From: Streptomyces platensis
Lineage (GTDB): Bacteria; Actinomycetota; Actinomycetes; Streptomycetales; Streptomycetaceae
Length of the DNA stretch: 64,000 nucleotides
Assembly: GCF_008704855.1 (NCBI RefSeq)
Contig: NZ_CP023691.1
Span: 2,108,001-2,172,000 of the forward strand
Direction of reading: 5' to 3'
Shown one piece after another: positions 51,918 to 60,795 of the stretch. How positions within the stretch are numbered: position 1 is the stretch's first letter; every line of letters starts with the position of its first letter. The notes beneath the pieces were generated by a model that saw nothing but the letters and a program-made list of their open reading frames with translations, ran no database searches and was not told where the DNA came from. The position numbers and the translations under genes are program-made.

Positions 51918-53186
51918 GTGACCATCACCCAGCCCGATCTGAGCGTCTTCGAGACCGTGGAGTCGGAGGTGCGCAGCTACTGCCGTAGCTGGCCCACCGT
52001 CTTCGACCGTGCGCAGGGCAGCCGCATGACCGACGAGGACGGCCACACCTACCTCGACTTCTTCGCCGGCGCCGGGTCACTCAACTACGGCCACAACAAC
52101 CCCGTCCTCAAACGCGCCCTGATCGACTACATCGAGCGGGACGGCGTCACCCACGGCCTGGACATGTCCACCACGGCCAAGCGGGCCTTCCTGGAGTCGT
52201 TCCAGAACATCATCCTGCGGCCCCGTGACCTGCCCTACAAGGTCATGTTCCCGGGCCCGACGGGCGCCAACTCCGTCGAGGCCGCGCTGAAGCTGGCCCG
52301 TAAGGTCAAGGGCCGCGAGTCGATCGTGTCCTTCACCAACGCCTTCCACGGCATGTCGCTGGGCGCCCTCGCCGTCACCGGTAACTCCATGAAGCGGGCC
52401 GGCGCCGGTATCCCGCTGGTGCACGGCACCCCGATGCCGTTCGACAACTACCTCGACGGCACCTACCCGGACTTCCTGTGGTTCGAGCGGCTGCTGGAGG
52501 ACCAGGGCTCCGGCCTGAACACCCCCGCCGCCGTGATCGTCGAGACGGTCCAGGGCGAGGGCGGCATCAACGTCGCCCGTCCCGAGTGGCTGCGCGCCCT
52601 CGCCGACCTGTGCGAGCGCTGGGACATGCTGCTCATCGTCGACGACATCCAGATGGGCTGCGGCCGTACGGGTGCCTTCTTCTCCTTCGAGGAGGCGGGC
52701 ATCGTGCCGGACATCGTCACCGTCTCGAAGTCCATCAGCGGCTACGGCCTGCCGCTCGCGCTCACCCTGTTCAAGCCTGAGCTGGACATCTGGGAGCCGG
52801 GCGAGCACAACGGCACCTTCCGCGGCAACAACCCGGCCTTCGTGACCGCCGCCGCGACGCTGGACACCTACTGGGCCGACGGCCAGATGGAGAAGCAGAC
52901 TCTCGCCCGCGGTGAGATCGTCGAAGCGCACCTGAAGGCCATCGCCGAGGAGCACCCGGACGCCATCGCCGAGTACCGCGGCCGCGGTCTGGTGTGGGGC
53001 CTGGAGTGCAATGACAAGCCCCTGGCCAACAAGATCGCGGCCCGCGCCTTCGAGCTCGGCCTGCTGATCGAGACCTCCGGCCCGGAGAGCGAGGTCGTCA
53101 AACTGCTCCCCGCGCTGACGACCACCCCCGAGGAACTGGACGAGGGACTCCGCATCCTCGCCCGCGCGGTCCGCGACTGCGCCTGA
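51918..53186 (+). CDS. ectB: Diaminobutyrate-2-oxoglutarate transaminase EctB
   Basis: A 422-residue class III PLP aminotransferase making L-2,4-diaminobutyrate from aspartate semialdehyde. Cofactor site LIVDDIQMGCGRTGAFFSFE and the Schiff-base lysine in IVTVSKSISGYGLPLA; the phosphate loop is MFPGPTGANSVEAALKLA. The GTG start has CCAGGAG upstream, 137 bases after ectA. Confidence 0.96.
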   Translation: MTITQPDLSVFETVESEVRSYCRSWPTVFDRAQGSRMTDEDGHTYLDFFAGAGSLNYGHNNPVLKRALIDYIERDGVTHGLDMSTTAKRAFLESFQNIILRPRDLPYKVMFPGPTGANSVEAALKLARKVKGRESIVSFTNAFHGMSLGALAVTGNSMKRAGAGIPLVHGTPMPFDNYLDGTYPDFLWFERLLEDQGSGLNTPAAVIVETVQGEGGINVARPEWLRALADLCERWDMLLIVDDIQMGCGRTGAFFSFEEAGIVPDIVTVSKSISGYGLPLALTLFKPELDIWEPGEHNGTFRGNNPAFVTAAATLDTYWADGQMEKQTLARGEIVEAHLKAIAEEHPDAIAEYRGRGLVWGLECNDKPLANKIAARAFELGLLIETSGPESEVVKLLPALTTTPEELDEGLRILARAVRDCA

Positions 53187-53240
53187 TCGGCCCAACGGCC
53201 CCAGAGATCCTTACCGTTCCACAGAAAGGCACCGAGCACC

Positions 53241-53657
53241 GTGATCGTCCGATCCTTCAAGGACATCGAAGGCACCGACCGCCACGTCAAGGCCAAGTCC
53301 GGCACCTGGGAGAGCAAGCGCATCGTGCTCGCCAAGGAGCGCGTCGGCTTCTCGCTGCACGAGACCACGCTGTACGCCGGGACCGAGACGTCGATGTGGT
53401 ACGCGAACCACATCGAGGCCGTACTCTGCGTAGAGGGTGAGGCCGAGCTCACGAACGATGAGACCGGCGAGAAATACACCATCACGCCGGGCACGATGTA
53501 CCTGCTCGACGGGCACGAGAAGCACACCATGCGGATCAAGGAGGACTTCCGCTGCGTGTGTGTCTTCAACCCGCCCGTCACCGGCCGCGAGGACCACGAC
53601 GAGAACGGGGTCTACCCGCTTCTCACCGAACCGGAGTCTGAGCCCGAGACGGTCTGA
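53241..53657 (+). CDS. ectC: L-ectoine synthase EctC
   Basis: A 138-residue cupin enzyme that closes the ring of N-gamma-acetyldiaminobutyrate. The cupin core is [20 protein letters not shown], with [17 protein letters not shown] providing metal ligands. It begins [16 protein letters not shown], as in all EctC. GTG start with GAAAGG upstream. Confidence 0.96.
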   Translation: MIVRSFKDIEGTDRHVKAKSGTWESKRIVLAKERVGFSLHETTLYAGTETSMWYANHIEAVLCVEGEAELTNDETGEKYTITPGTMYLLDGHEKHTMRIKEDFRCVCVFNPPVTGREDHDENGVYPLLTEPESEPETV

Positions 53658-53752
53658 GGCGCCGCCCGCCCGCTGCCCCGTCCGGCAGCGCCCAGGAGGC
53701 ACGCACACGCACGTAAGCCAGATTCCGTACGAGAGGAGAGGAAGGCAACACC

Positions 53753-54652
53753 ATGACCACCGCACCCGAGCGCACCGCCGACCTGTACCCGACCCGTGGG
53801 ACCGCTGAGGTCATCACCACGCGGAAGGACCCGGTGGTGTGGTCGCAGCCCGGAACGGCCGGCCCCTTCGCGCCGTCCGAGCTGAGCGACTTCGAACGCG
53901 ACGGCTTTTTCGCCATCGGGGAACTGCTCACGCCGGAAGAAGTCGCGGTGTACCGCGCCGAACTGGACCGGCTCGTGCTCGACCCGACGATGCGCGCCGA
54001 CCCGCGCTCCATCGTCGAGCCGAAGTCACAGGACGTACGGACCGTGTTCGAGGTGCACAAGATCAGCGAGGTGTTCGCCAAGCTGGTCTCCGATCCGCGG
54101 GTGGTCGGCCGGGCCCGTCAGATCCTCGGCTCGGACGTGTATGTCCACCAGTCGCGGATCAATGTGAAGCCGGGCTTCGGTGCCTCCGGTTTCTACTGGC
54201 ACTCCGACTTCGAGACCTGGCACGCCGAGGACGGGCTGCCGAATATGCGCACCGTGTCGGTCTCGATCGCGCTGACGGAGAACTACGACACCAACGGCGG
54301 CTTGATGATCATGCCCGGCTCACACCAGCACTTCGTGGGCTGTGAGGGCGAGACGCCGAAGGACAACTACAAGCGGTCACTCCAGATGCAGGACGCGGGC
54401 ATCCCGTCGGACGAGGTGCTGACGAAGATGGCGGACAAGCACGGGATCCGCCTCTTCACGGGTCAGGCCGGCTCGGCGACGTGGTTCGACTGCAACGCCA
54501 TGCACGGCTCGGGCGACAACATCACGCCCTACCCGCGCAGCAATGTCTTCATCGTCTTCAACAGCGTGGAGAACGAAGCGGTGGAGCCGTTCGCGGCACC
54601 GGTCCGGCGCCCGGAATACATCGGGGCCCGCGACTTCACTCCGGTGCGTTAG
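53753..54652 (+). CDS. ectD: Ectoine hydroxylase EctD
   Basis: A 299-residue Fe(II)/2-oxoglutarate dioxygenase converting ectoine to 5-hydroxyectoine. The iron ligands are His150 and Asp152 in FYWHSDFETWH and His251 in CNAMHGSGDN; the whole FYWHSDFETWHAEDG block is the EctD signature. ATG with GAGAGGAG upstream. A perfect terminator stem follows. Confidence 0.96.
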   Translation: MTTAPERTADLYPTRGTAEVITTRKDPVVWSQPGTAGPFAPSELSDFERDGFFAIGELLTPEEVAVYRAELDRLVLDPTMRADPRSIVEPKSQDVRTVFEVHKISEVFAKLVSDPRVVGRARQILGSDVYVHQSRINVKPGFGASGFYWHSDFETWHAEDGLPNMRTVSVSIALTENYDTNGGLMIMPGSHQHFVGCEGETPKDNYKRSLQMQDAGIPSDEVLTKMADKHGIRLFTGQAGSATWFDCNAMHGSGDNITPYPRSNVFIVFNSVENEAVEPFAAPVRRPEYIGARDFTPVR

Positions 54653-54669
54653 GGGACGTTCGCACCGGT

Positions 54670-54710
54670 GGCGCGGCCGCCGCACAGCAGGTCTGTGCGG
54701 CGGCCGCGCC
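54670..54710 (+). terminator. Terminator of the ectABCD operon
   Basis: A perfect 18-base-pair stem beginning GGCGCGGCCGCCGCACAG, with a 5-base loop and no U-tract, 17 bases after the ectD stop and before the convergent reductase gene. Confidence 0.8.
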
Positions 54711-54768
54711 GTGTTGTCCGGCCGGTGGGCGGGGCCCACCGGGGCGCCCGCACCCGGCGGCCGGCTCC

Positions 54769-55836
54769 TCAGGCCTCCAGCGCCGGGTAGTCGATGTAGC
54801 CGGAGTCGTCACCGCCATAGAAGCTCGCCCGGTCCGGGGTGTTGAAGGGGCCGCCGAGCGCCAGCCGCCTGGGCAGATCGGGGTTGGCGAGGAACAGCGC
54901 GCCGTACGCCAGCAGATCGGCCTCGCCCTCCTCGACGAGCGACAGCTCCTCGGGACCGGTGGGCCGGCCTGTGGTGGCCGGGTTGAGCAGGAACGTCCCG
55001 CCGAAGCGCTTGCGCAGCCGGGCCAGCAGCTCCAGATCGAGCACATCGCAGGTGTGCAGATAGGCCAGGCCCAGCGGGGCGACGGCCTCGACCACGGCGG
55101 TGTAGGTGGCCTCGGGCGCGGGCTCGTCGATGTCGTTGAAGGGGTTGCCGGGCGACAGCCGCAGACCGGTGCGGTGCGCACCGGCCTCGGCCGCGACGGC
55201 CTTGACGACCTCGATGGCGAAGCGGGCGCGCGCCTCGTCGGAGCCGCCCCAGGCATCGGTCCGCAGGTTGGTGTTGGGCGCCAGGAACTGGTGGATCAGA
55301 TAGCCGTTCCCGCCATGGATCTCCACACCGTCGAACCCGGCCTCCAGGGCGTTGCGGGCCGCCGCCGCGAACCCGTCGATGGTCCGGTGGATCTCCTCGT
55401 CGGTCAGCTCGCGCGGGGTGACGAAGTCCGTCGGGCCGTCCTGGGTGAAGCCCTGGCCGGCCGCGCCGACCGCGGAGGGCGCGACGGGCACCAGGCCGTC
55501 GGGCAGCAGCACCGGGTGACCGATGCGGCCGCCGTGCCACAGCTGGCCGAAGATCTTGCCGCCCGCGGCGTGCACGGAGTCGGTGACCCGGCGCCATCCG
55601 GCGACCTGCTCCGGGGTGTGCAGTCCGGGGGTGAGCGGGTAACCACGGCCGACCGGCTCGGTCTGCGAGGCCTCGGTGATGATGAGTCCGGCCGAGGCCC
55701 GCTGGGTGTAGTAGCGGACCATCGACGGGGTCGGGACGCCCTCGGCGGTGGCGCGGTTGCGGGTCATCGGGGCCATGACGAGGCGGTTGGCGAGCGGGGT
55801 GCCGGCGAGGTCTATCGGGTCGAACGCGGTGGTCAC
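54769..55836 (-). CDS. Alkene reductase, Old Yellow Enzyme family
   Basis: A 355-residue FMN enzyme of the NemA/OYE class. It starts FDPIDLAGTPLANRLVMAPM, then TRNRATAEGVPT; FGQLWHGGRIGHP, GVEIHGGNGYLIHQFLAP and NTNLRTDAWGGS are the substrate- and flavin-binding blocks (the H-x-x-N pair reads HGGN). The barrel ends LLAYGALFLANPDLPRRL. It reduces activated double bonds of enones or nitro compounds with NAD(P)H. GTG start; the ribosome site is AAAGG. Confidence 0.93.
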   Translation of the reverse strand: MTTAFDPIDLAGTPLANRLVMAPMTRNRATAEGVPTPSMVRYYTQRASAGLIITEASQTEPVGRGYPLTPGLHTPEQVAGWRRVTDSVHAAGGKIFGQLWHGGRIGHPVLLPDGLVPVAPSAVGAAGQGFTQDGPTDFVTPRELTDEEIHRTIDGFAAAARNALEAGFDGVEIHGGNGYLIHQFLAPNTNLRTDAWGGSDEARARFAIEVVKAVAAEAGAHRTGLRLSPGNPFNDIDEPAPEATYTAVVEAVAPLGLAYLHTCDVLDLELLARLRKRFGGTFLLNPATTGRPTGPEELSLVEEGEADLLAYGALFLANPDLPRRLALGGPFNTPDRASFYGGDDSGYIDYPALEA

Positions 55837-55927
55837 TGAAGGCCTTTCACTGCTTCCGGAACAAGATCGTTTACCATTACACCAGCCGCTCCGACGCCCC
55901 CGCCCGCCCCCTCTTCACCGGCCGCCG

Positions 55928-56989
55928 CTACCCCAGCAGGGCCAGCAAGCGGTCCACGTCATCGGTCGAGTTGTAGAGGTGGAAGGCCGCGCGGAGCAGT
56001 CCGCCGCGCACCGAGATCCGCACGCCCGCCGCGGCGGCCCGGTCCTCCGCGTCCGCGATCCCGGGCGTGGAGACGATCGCCGAACCGGGTGCGGGCCGCG
56101 GCGTCAGCCCCCGCTCGGCCAGCCCCGCGCGGTAGTGGTCGGCGAGCGCGGTGTTGTGGGCGTGGACGGTCTCCACACCCAACTCCTCCAGGAGGCCCAG
56201 GGACTGCTCGGCGCCGACGTAGGAGAAGTGTGCGTACGGTTCGTCGAAGCGCCGGGCGGTGGCCGCCGGCTGGATCAGCCCGTAGTTGGACGCGCCGATG
56301 TCCTCCCCCGCGACCCAGCCCGCATGCAGCGCGGCCGGCCACTCCGCGCCCCGCCCGAAGTCCCCGCCGAACGCCATGAAGGTCGTCCCGCGCGGGCACA
56401 GCAGCCACTTGAACGCCCCGGCGACGACGAAGTCGAAGTCGGCGGCGGGCAGCGGCAGCCAGCCGGCGGCCTGGGTGATGTCGAGGTAGGTACGCGCCCC
56501 GTGGGCCCGGGCGGCCTCGCGTACCGCCGCCATATCGGCGATCCGGCCGTCCAGTGACTGCACGGCGCTGAAGGCGACCAGCGCGGTGCCGGGGCGCACG
56601 GCGTCGGCGAGCGCCTCCAGCGGCACGGTGCGCAGCTTGATGCCCGGGTGGGCGGCGAACGGATTGACCAGGGAGCTGAAGTCGCCCTCGGGGGCCAGCA
56701 CTTCGGCGCCCTCCGGGAGCGTGGCGGCGACGAACGCGGACTGCACCGTGACCGAACTGCCCAGCGCGACCCGCTCGGCGGGCACGTCCAGCAGCCGGGC
56801 GAAGGCGGCACGGGAGGCGGTGGCGGCGGCGAAGTAGTCGCGGCCCATGGTGCCGTAGGAGGCGGACTCCGCCAGGGCCGCGCGCAGGGCGTCGGCGCTG
56901 CGCCGTGGGAGGAGTCCGCTGGAGGCGGAGTTCAGATAGGTCGTCTCGGGCGCGAATTCGGCCCCGCCGAGTGGCTCACGTCGATGCAT
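55928..56989 (-). CDS. Class V aminotransferase family PLP enzyme
   Basis: A 353-residue enzyme of the cysteine desulfurase/isopenicillin-epimerase-like class. TTYLNSASSGLLPRRSADAL opens the protein; YLDITQAAGWLPL holds the aspartate that contacts the ring nitrogen, and AGAFKWLLCPRGTTFMAFGG contains the Schiff-base lysine. ATG with GGGGAC upstream. No sulfur-transfer partner is near, so it may be an aminotransferase, epimerase or lyase. Confidence 0.88.
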   Translation of the reverse strand: MHRREPLGGAEFAPETTYLNSASSGLLPRRSADALRAALAESASYGTMGRDYFAAATASRAAFARLLDVPAERVALGSSVTVQSAFVAATLPEGAEVLAPEGDFSSLVNPFAAHPGIKLRTVPLEALADAVRPGTALVAFSAVQSLDGRIADMAAVREAARAHGARTYLDITQAAGWLPLPAADFDFVVAGAFKWLLCPRGTTFMAFGGDFGRGAEWPAALHAGWVAGEDIGASNYGLIQPAATARRFDEPYAHFSYVGAEQSLGLLEELGVETVHAHNTALADHYRAGLAERGLTPRPAPGSAIVSTPGIADAEDRAAAAGVRISVRGGLLRAAFHLYNSTDDVDRLLALLG

Positions 56990-57102
56990 GTCCCCACTCT
57001 GCTCGGCGCAGCGCGCCCCGTCCATGGCGACTCCGCCCGTCCGGCCCGCGCCACTTCCCTATGACCGCAGGTCACGCCGAGTGCGGGCGGAGGGTCCCCG
57101 GC

Positions 57103-57807
57103 TCACTTCCCGGGCACGGCGCAGCCGTCGTCCCCGCACACCCCGGCGTCCCCGGCCGCCCCGAGCGGTTCCGCCCCGTCGGCGTACGCACGCTCCAGAG
57201 CCTCCCGGAAGACCTCGGCGGGCTGCCCGCCGGAGATGCCGTACCGGCGGTCGATGACGAAGAACGGCACCCCCGTGGCACCCAGCTCCGCGGCCTCCCG
57301 CTCCTCGGCGCGCACCTCCTCCGCATACGCCTCGGGGTCGGCCAGCACCCGGGCGACCTCCTCGGCGGGCAGCCCCGCGCCGACCGCGGTCGCACGGAGC
57401 ACAGCGGGCTCACCGAGCCGCCTGGCCTCGGCGAAGTTGGCCCGGTAGAAGGCATCGAGCAGCGCGTCCTGGACACCGTGCTCCCGGGCGAGGTGCAGCA
57501 GCCGGTGCAGGTCGAAGGTGTTGCCGTGGATGCGGTCGGACCGGTACTCCAGCCCCTCCCCCGCCGCCGCCTCGGCGACCCGGGCCTCCATCGCCTCGGC
57601 CTGCGCCCGGCTCACGCCGTACTTCGTGGCGAGCATCTCGACCACCGGGACGTCGGTGGCGGCCGGCGCATTCGGATCCAGCTCGAAGGAGCGGTGCACC
57701 ACCTCGACGCGCTCCCGGTGCGCAAAGCCGGCCAGCCCGGCCTCGAAGCGGGCCTTGCCGATGTAGCACCAGGGGCAGGCGATATCGGACCAGATTTCGA
57801 CGCGCAT
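57103..57807 (-). CDS. DsbA family oxidoreductase (FrnE-like)
   Basis: A 234-residue thioredoxin-fold protein without a signal peptide. The active site is SDIACPWCYIG near residue 11 (CPWC) with cis-proline region GVPFFVIDRRYGISGGQ. The C-terminus adds CGDDGC, a second cysteine pair typical of the FrnE subgroup. FrnE-like proteins act in polyketide or stress-related disulfide chemistry. ATG with GAGGAAA upstream. Confidence 0.92.
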   Translation of the reverse strand: MRVEIWSDIACPWCYIGKARFEAGLAGFAHRERVEVVHRSFELDPNAPAATDVPVVEMLATKYGVSRAQAEAMEARVAEAAAGEGLEYRSDRIHGNTFDLHRLLHLAREHGVQDALLDAFYRANFAEARRLGEPAVLRATAVGAGLPAEEVARVLADPEAYAEEVRAEEREAAELGATGVPFFVIDRRYGISGGQPAEVFREALERAYADGAEPLGAAGDAGVCGDDGCAVPGK

Positions 57808-57888
57808 GAGCTGACTTTCCTCGTGGTGGATGTGCGGGGGGTGCAACGTCGGCGGGGCGGCGGGCTATTCCCCGGGTACGGTCCCGGC

Positions 57889-58608
57889 ATGACCTCGTCA
57901 CAGGGATTTCTCGGGTTCTGGGAGACGACCGGGTCCGCCAAGACCTTCACCCACCCGCTCGACCCGGCGCTGCTGGACGCGTATGTGCCGCGGGGCGCGC
58001 GGGTGCTGGACTACGGATGCGGCTACGGGCGGTTGACCGCCGAGCTGGCCGGGGCCGGGTACCGCGCGGTGCGCGGGGTGGATGTCTCGGCGGCGCTGAT
58101 CGCGCGGGGGAAGCGGGAGCATCCGGAGCTGGAGCTGCTGCACTGCCCCGGTTTTCCGCTGCCGTTCGGGGACGGTGCCTTCGATGCGGCGCTGCTGTTC
58201 GCGGTGCTGACCTGTGTGCCCCGGGACGCGGACCAGACGGCGATCGTCGGGGAGCTGGGGCGGCTGGTGCGGCCGGGTGGGGTGCTGTATCTGAGCGATG
58301 TGCCGTTGCAGGGGGACGCGCTCAACCGGGAGCGGTATGCGCGTTTCTCGGCGCGGTACGGGACGTACGGGGTGTTCGAGACGCCCGACGGCGGGGTGTT
58401 CCGGCACCATCCGCCGGAGCGGCTGCGGGGGCTGGTGCGGGAGGCGGGCTTCACGGTGCTGAAGGAGCGGGAGGGGTCGGTGGCCACGCTGGACGGGCAG
58501 ACGGCCCAGCGGCTTCAGCTCATCGCCCGGCGGGATCCGGTGCCGCCGGAGCCGGTGCACCCGGAGCCGGTGCCGCCGGAGGTGTCGCCAGGTCCAGCCA
58601 CAGGGTGA
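57889..58608 (+). CDS. Class I SAM-dependent methyltransferase
   Basis: A 239-residue protein with the Rossmann methyltransferase motifs: VLDYGCGYGRLTAELAGAGY (motif I, residues about 40-59), GVDVSAALIARGK, and ALLFAVLTCVPRDAD. The body ends near residue 218. The last 20 residues are a proline/valine repeat (PPEPVHPEPVPPE) that overlaps the 3' end of the convergent acetyltransferase gene. ATG chosen from the family start; ribosome site weak. Acceptor unknown. Confidence 0.88.
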   Translation: MTSSQGFLGFWETTGSAKTFTHPLDPALLDAYVPRGARVLDYGCGYGRLTAELAGAGYRAVRGVDVSAALIARGKREHPELELLHCPGFPLPFGDGAFDAALLFAVLTCVPRDADQTAIVGELGRLVRPGGVLYLSDVPLQGDALNRERYARFSARYGTYGVFETPDGGVFRHHPPERLRGLVREAGFTVLKEREGSVATLDGQTAQRLQLIARRDPVPPEPVHPEPVPPEVSPGPATG

Positions 58609-59101
58609 GGTGGGTGGCGTCCGGGGCGGGGCGGCGGTCCGGGTCGGGGCGCCAGCCGAGCCGGGTGTAGAAGGCGCGGGCGCGGTGGTTGTGCCAGAGC
58701 ACGTCGAGGACCGCCCGGGAGAAACCCGCCGCGCGCCAGGCCCGCAGGCAGGCAGCGTGCAGGGCGCGGCCGACGCCGGTGCCCCAGTGGTGGGGGTCGA
58801 CATGGAGCTGGTGGAGGGTGACGGCCGGCCGGTGGTGGTCGGCGCGGTGGCGGTAGGAGGCCGCACCGACCACCGTGCCGTGCCGGGCGGCGCAGAGCGC
58901 GGGGGTGTCGCCCCGGGCCAGGTCGCGTAACCAGGCGTCGTGCCGGCGGGCCCGTTCGGCGACGACGTCGAAGTGCGTGTCCGGGAACCGGGCGCGGTGG
59001 TAGGCGGCGCGGGCCCCGGTGTGCAGGGCGGCGATCGCGGGCAGGTCGGCGGCGGTCGCGGCGCGGACCTGGAGGGCGGCCGCGTCGGGGGCGGGGCGCA
59101 C
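58520..59101 (-). CDS. GNAT family N-acetyltransferase
   Basis: A 193-residue protein. LHQLHVDPHHWGTGVGRALH is the acetyl-CoA loop (motif A), followed by VLDVLWHNHRARAFYTRLGW (motif B). GTG start is five bases after the aldehyde dehydrogenase stop, with GAGGG upstream, so it is co-transcribed with that gene. The C-terminal Ala/Pro tail overlaps the convergent methyltransferase by 89 bases and is low complexity. Confidence 0.88.
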   Translation of the reverse strand: MRPAPDAAALQVRAATAADLPAIAALHTGARAAYHRARFPDTHFDVVAERARRHDAWLRDLARGDTPALCAARHGTVVGAASYRHRADHHRPAVTLHQLHVDPHHWGTGVGRALHAACLRAWRAAGFSRAVLDVLWHNHRARAFYTRLGWRPDPDRRPAPDATHLTLWLDLATPPAAPAPGAPAPAAPDPAGR

Positions 59102-59106
59102 GGTCG

Positions 59107-60657
59107 CTATGCGCCCTCGGCGCGGCCGTCGACCCGGCGCGGCAGACCGAGCGGGTTGTCCTCGCGCAGCTCGGGCGGCAGCAGCGCGGGCGGAGTGTCC
59201 TGGTAGGCGACCGGGCGCAGCCAGCGTTCCACGGCGCTGCCGCCGACGGAGGTGGACGTGGAGGTGGTGGCCGGGTAGGGGCCGCCGTGGTGCTGGGCGG
59301 GGGCGACCGCGACGCCGGTCGGCCAGCCGTTGACGACCACCCGGCCGGCGAGCGGGGTGACCTCGGCCAGCAGCCGGGCGCCGCGGCCCGCGGCATCGGT
59401 GCCGGCGCTCTCCGCGTCGCCGAGCTGAAGGGTCGCGGAGAGATTGCCGGGGAGCCTGGCGAGCACGGCGCCGATCTCGGCCTCGTCGCTGTAGCGGGCG
59501 ACGACGGTGACCGGGCCGAAGCACTCCTCCAGGAGCAGGTCGTGCGGCCCTTCGGCGGCCAGGTGGGCGGCGGGGACGGCGAGGAAACCGGCGCTGACGG
59601 TGTGCTCGCTGCCCGCGCCGGGGGTGACCGGCGCGTGGACACCGGGGAGCGCGGCGCGGGTGCGGACCCCGTCGAGGAACGCCTCGCGCATCCGGTGGTC
59701 GAGCAGCACCCCGGCCTCGGTGTCGCTGACCGCCGCGGTCAGCGCCGTCAGCAGCCGGTCGCCGGTCTCGCCGCCGGGCGCCAGGACCAGGCCCGGCTTG
59801 ACGCAGAACTGGCCGACGCCGAGGGTCATCGACCCGGCCAGCCCGGCCCCGATCTGCTCGGCGCGCTCGGCGGCCGCGGCCTCCGTGATCACGACGGGGT
59901 TGAGGCTGCCCAGCTCGCCGTGGAAGGGGATCGGGTGCGGGCGGCAGGCGGCCGCGTCGTACAGGGCACGGCCGCCGCGCACCGAGCCGGTGAAGCCTGC
60001 CGCGCTGATCAGCGGGTGGCGCACCAGGTCGATACCGGCCTGGAAGCCGTGCACCAGATTGACCACGCCCTCCGGCAGGTCAACCTCCCTGGCGGCGCGG
60101 TGCAGCAGCGCGGCACACAGCTCGGAGGTCGCCGGATGGTCCGGGTGTGCCTTGACGACGACCGGGCAGCCGGCCGCGAGGGCACTGGCGGTGTCCCCGC
60201 CCGGTACCGAGAAGGCGAGCGGGAAGTTGCTGGCGGCGTAGACGGCGACGGGGCCCAGCGGGATCTTGTAGCGGCGCAGGTCGGGCCGGGGCGGGGTGAG
60301 TCCGGGGTCGGCGTGGTCGATCAGTACGTCGAGGAACGCGCCGTCCTCGACCAGGTCCGCGAAGGCCCGCAACTGGTAGGTGGTACGGGCGAGTTCGCCG
60401 GTGAGCCGGCCGGGGCCGAGCGCGGTCTCGGCGTCGGCGGCCTCGATGACCGCCTCACCCGCCTCGTCCAGCAGATCGGCGGAGCGGCGCAGCAGGGCGG
60501 CGCGTACGGTGCGGTCGGCCAGTGCGCCACGGGCGGCGTGTGCGGTGCGGACCGCGGTGTCCACCTCGTCGGCGGTGGCTTCCACCGCAACCTGTTCCCG
60601 CTGCTTCCCGGTTCGGGGGTCGACACTCCAGACTGGTGCTGCTGCTGTCGCTGCCAC
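59107..60657 (-). CDS. Aldehyde dehydrogenase (NADP+), ketoglutarate-semialdehyde type
   Basis: A 516-residue enzyme. Its N-terminus WSVDPRTGKQREQVAVEATA and the catalytic glutamate in FHGELGSLNP and cysteine in LGVGQFCVKPGLV match the alpha-ketoglutaric semialdehyde/2,5-dioxovalerate dehydrogenase group of sugar-acid and hydroxyproline breakdown. LPGNLSATLQ is another group marker. GTG start with GGAGG upstream. Divergent from the IclR gene with operator-like sites between; followed by a GNAT gene. Substrate is inferred. Confidence 0.9.
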   Translation of the reverse strand: MAATAAAPVWSVDPRTGKQREQVAVEATADEVDTAVRTAHAARGALADRTVRAALLRRSADLLDEAGEAVIEAADAETALGPGRLTGELARTTYQLRAFADLVEDGAFLDVLIDHADPGLTPPRPDLRRYKIPLGPVAVYAASNFPLAFSVPGGDTASALAAGCPVVVKAHPDHPATSELCAALLHRAAREVDLPEGVVNLVHGFQAGIDLVRHPLISAAGFTGSVRGGRALYDAAACRPHPIPFHGELGSLNPVVITEAAAAERAEQIGAGLAGSMTLGVGQFCVKPGLVLAPGGETGDRLLTALTAAVSDTEAGVLLDHRMREAFLDGVRTRAALPGVHAPVTPGAGSEHTVSAGFLAVPAAHLAAEGPHDLLLEECFGPVTVVARYSDEAEIGAVLARLPGNLSATLQLGDAESAGTDAAGRGARLLAEVTPLAGRVVVNGWPTGVAVAPAQHHGGPYPATTSTSTSVGGSAVERWLRPVAYQDTPPALLPPELREDNPLGLPRRVDGRAEGA

Positions 60658-60718
60658 CGTGCATTCCTCCCGGGCGATGCTGCCGAGTCGTTCCGCGCCT
60701 TGCCGCACACCGGATCAC

Positions 60719-60753
60719 GTTCGATATCGTGAACGCTGTTCCAGATGATGAAC
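60719..60753. promoter_or_regulatory. Two GTTC-N8-GAAC sites in the divergent ALDH/IclR promoter region
   Basis: GTTCGATATCGTGAAC (60719-60734) and GTTCCAGATGATGAAC (60738-60753) share the same 16-base form and lie 19 bases apart centre to centre, about two helical turns. They are likely binding sites of the adjacent IclR-type regulator. Confidence 0.7.
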
Positions 60754-60795
60754 AACTGGGACTCTATGGCGGTCCGAACAGAGGGGTCAAGGGCG

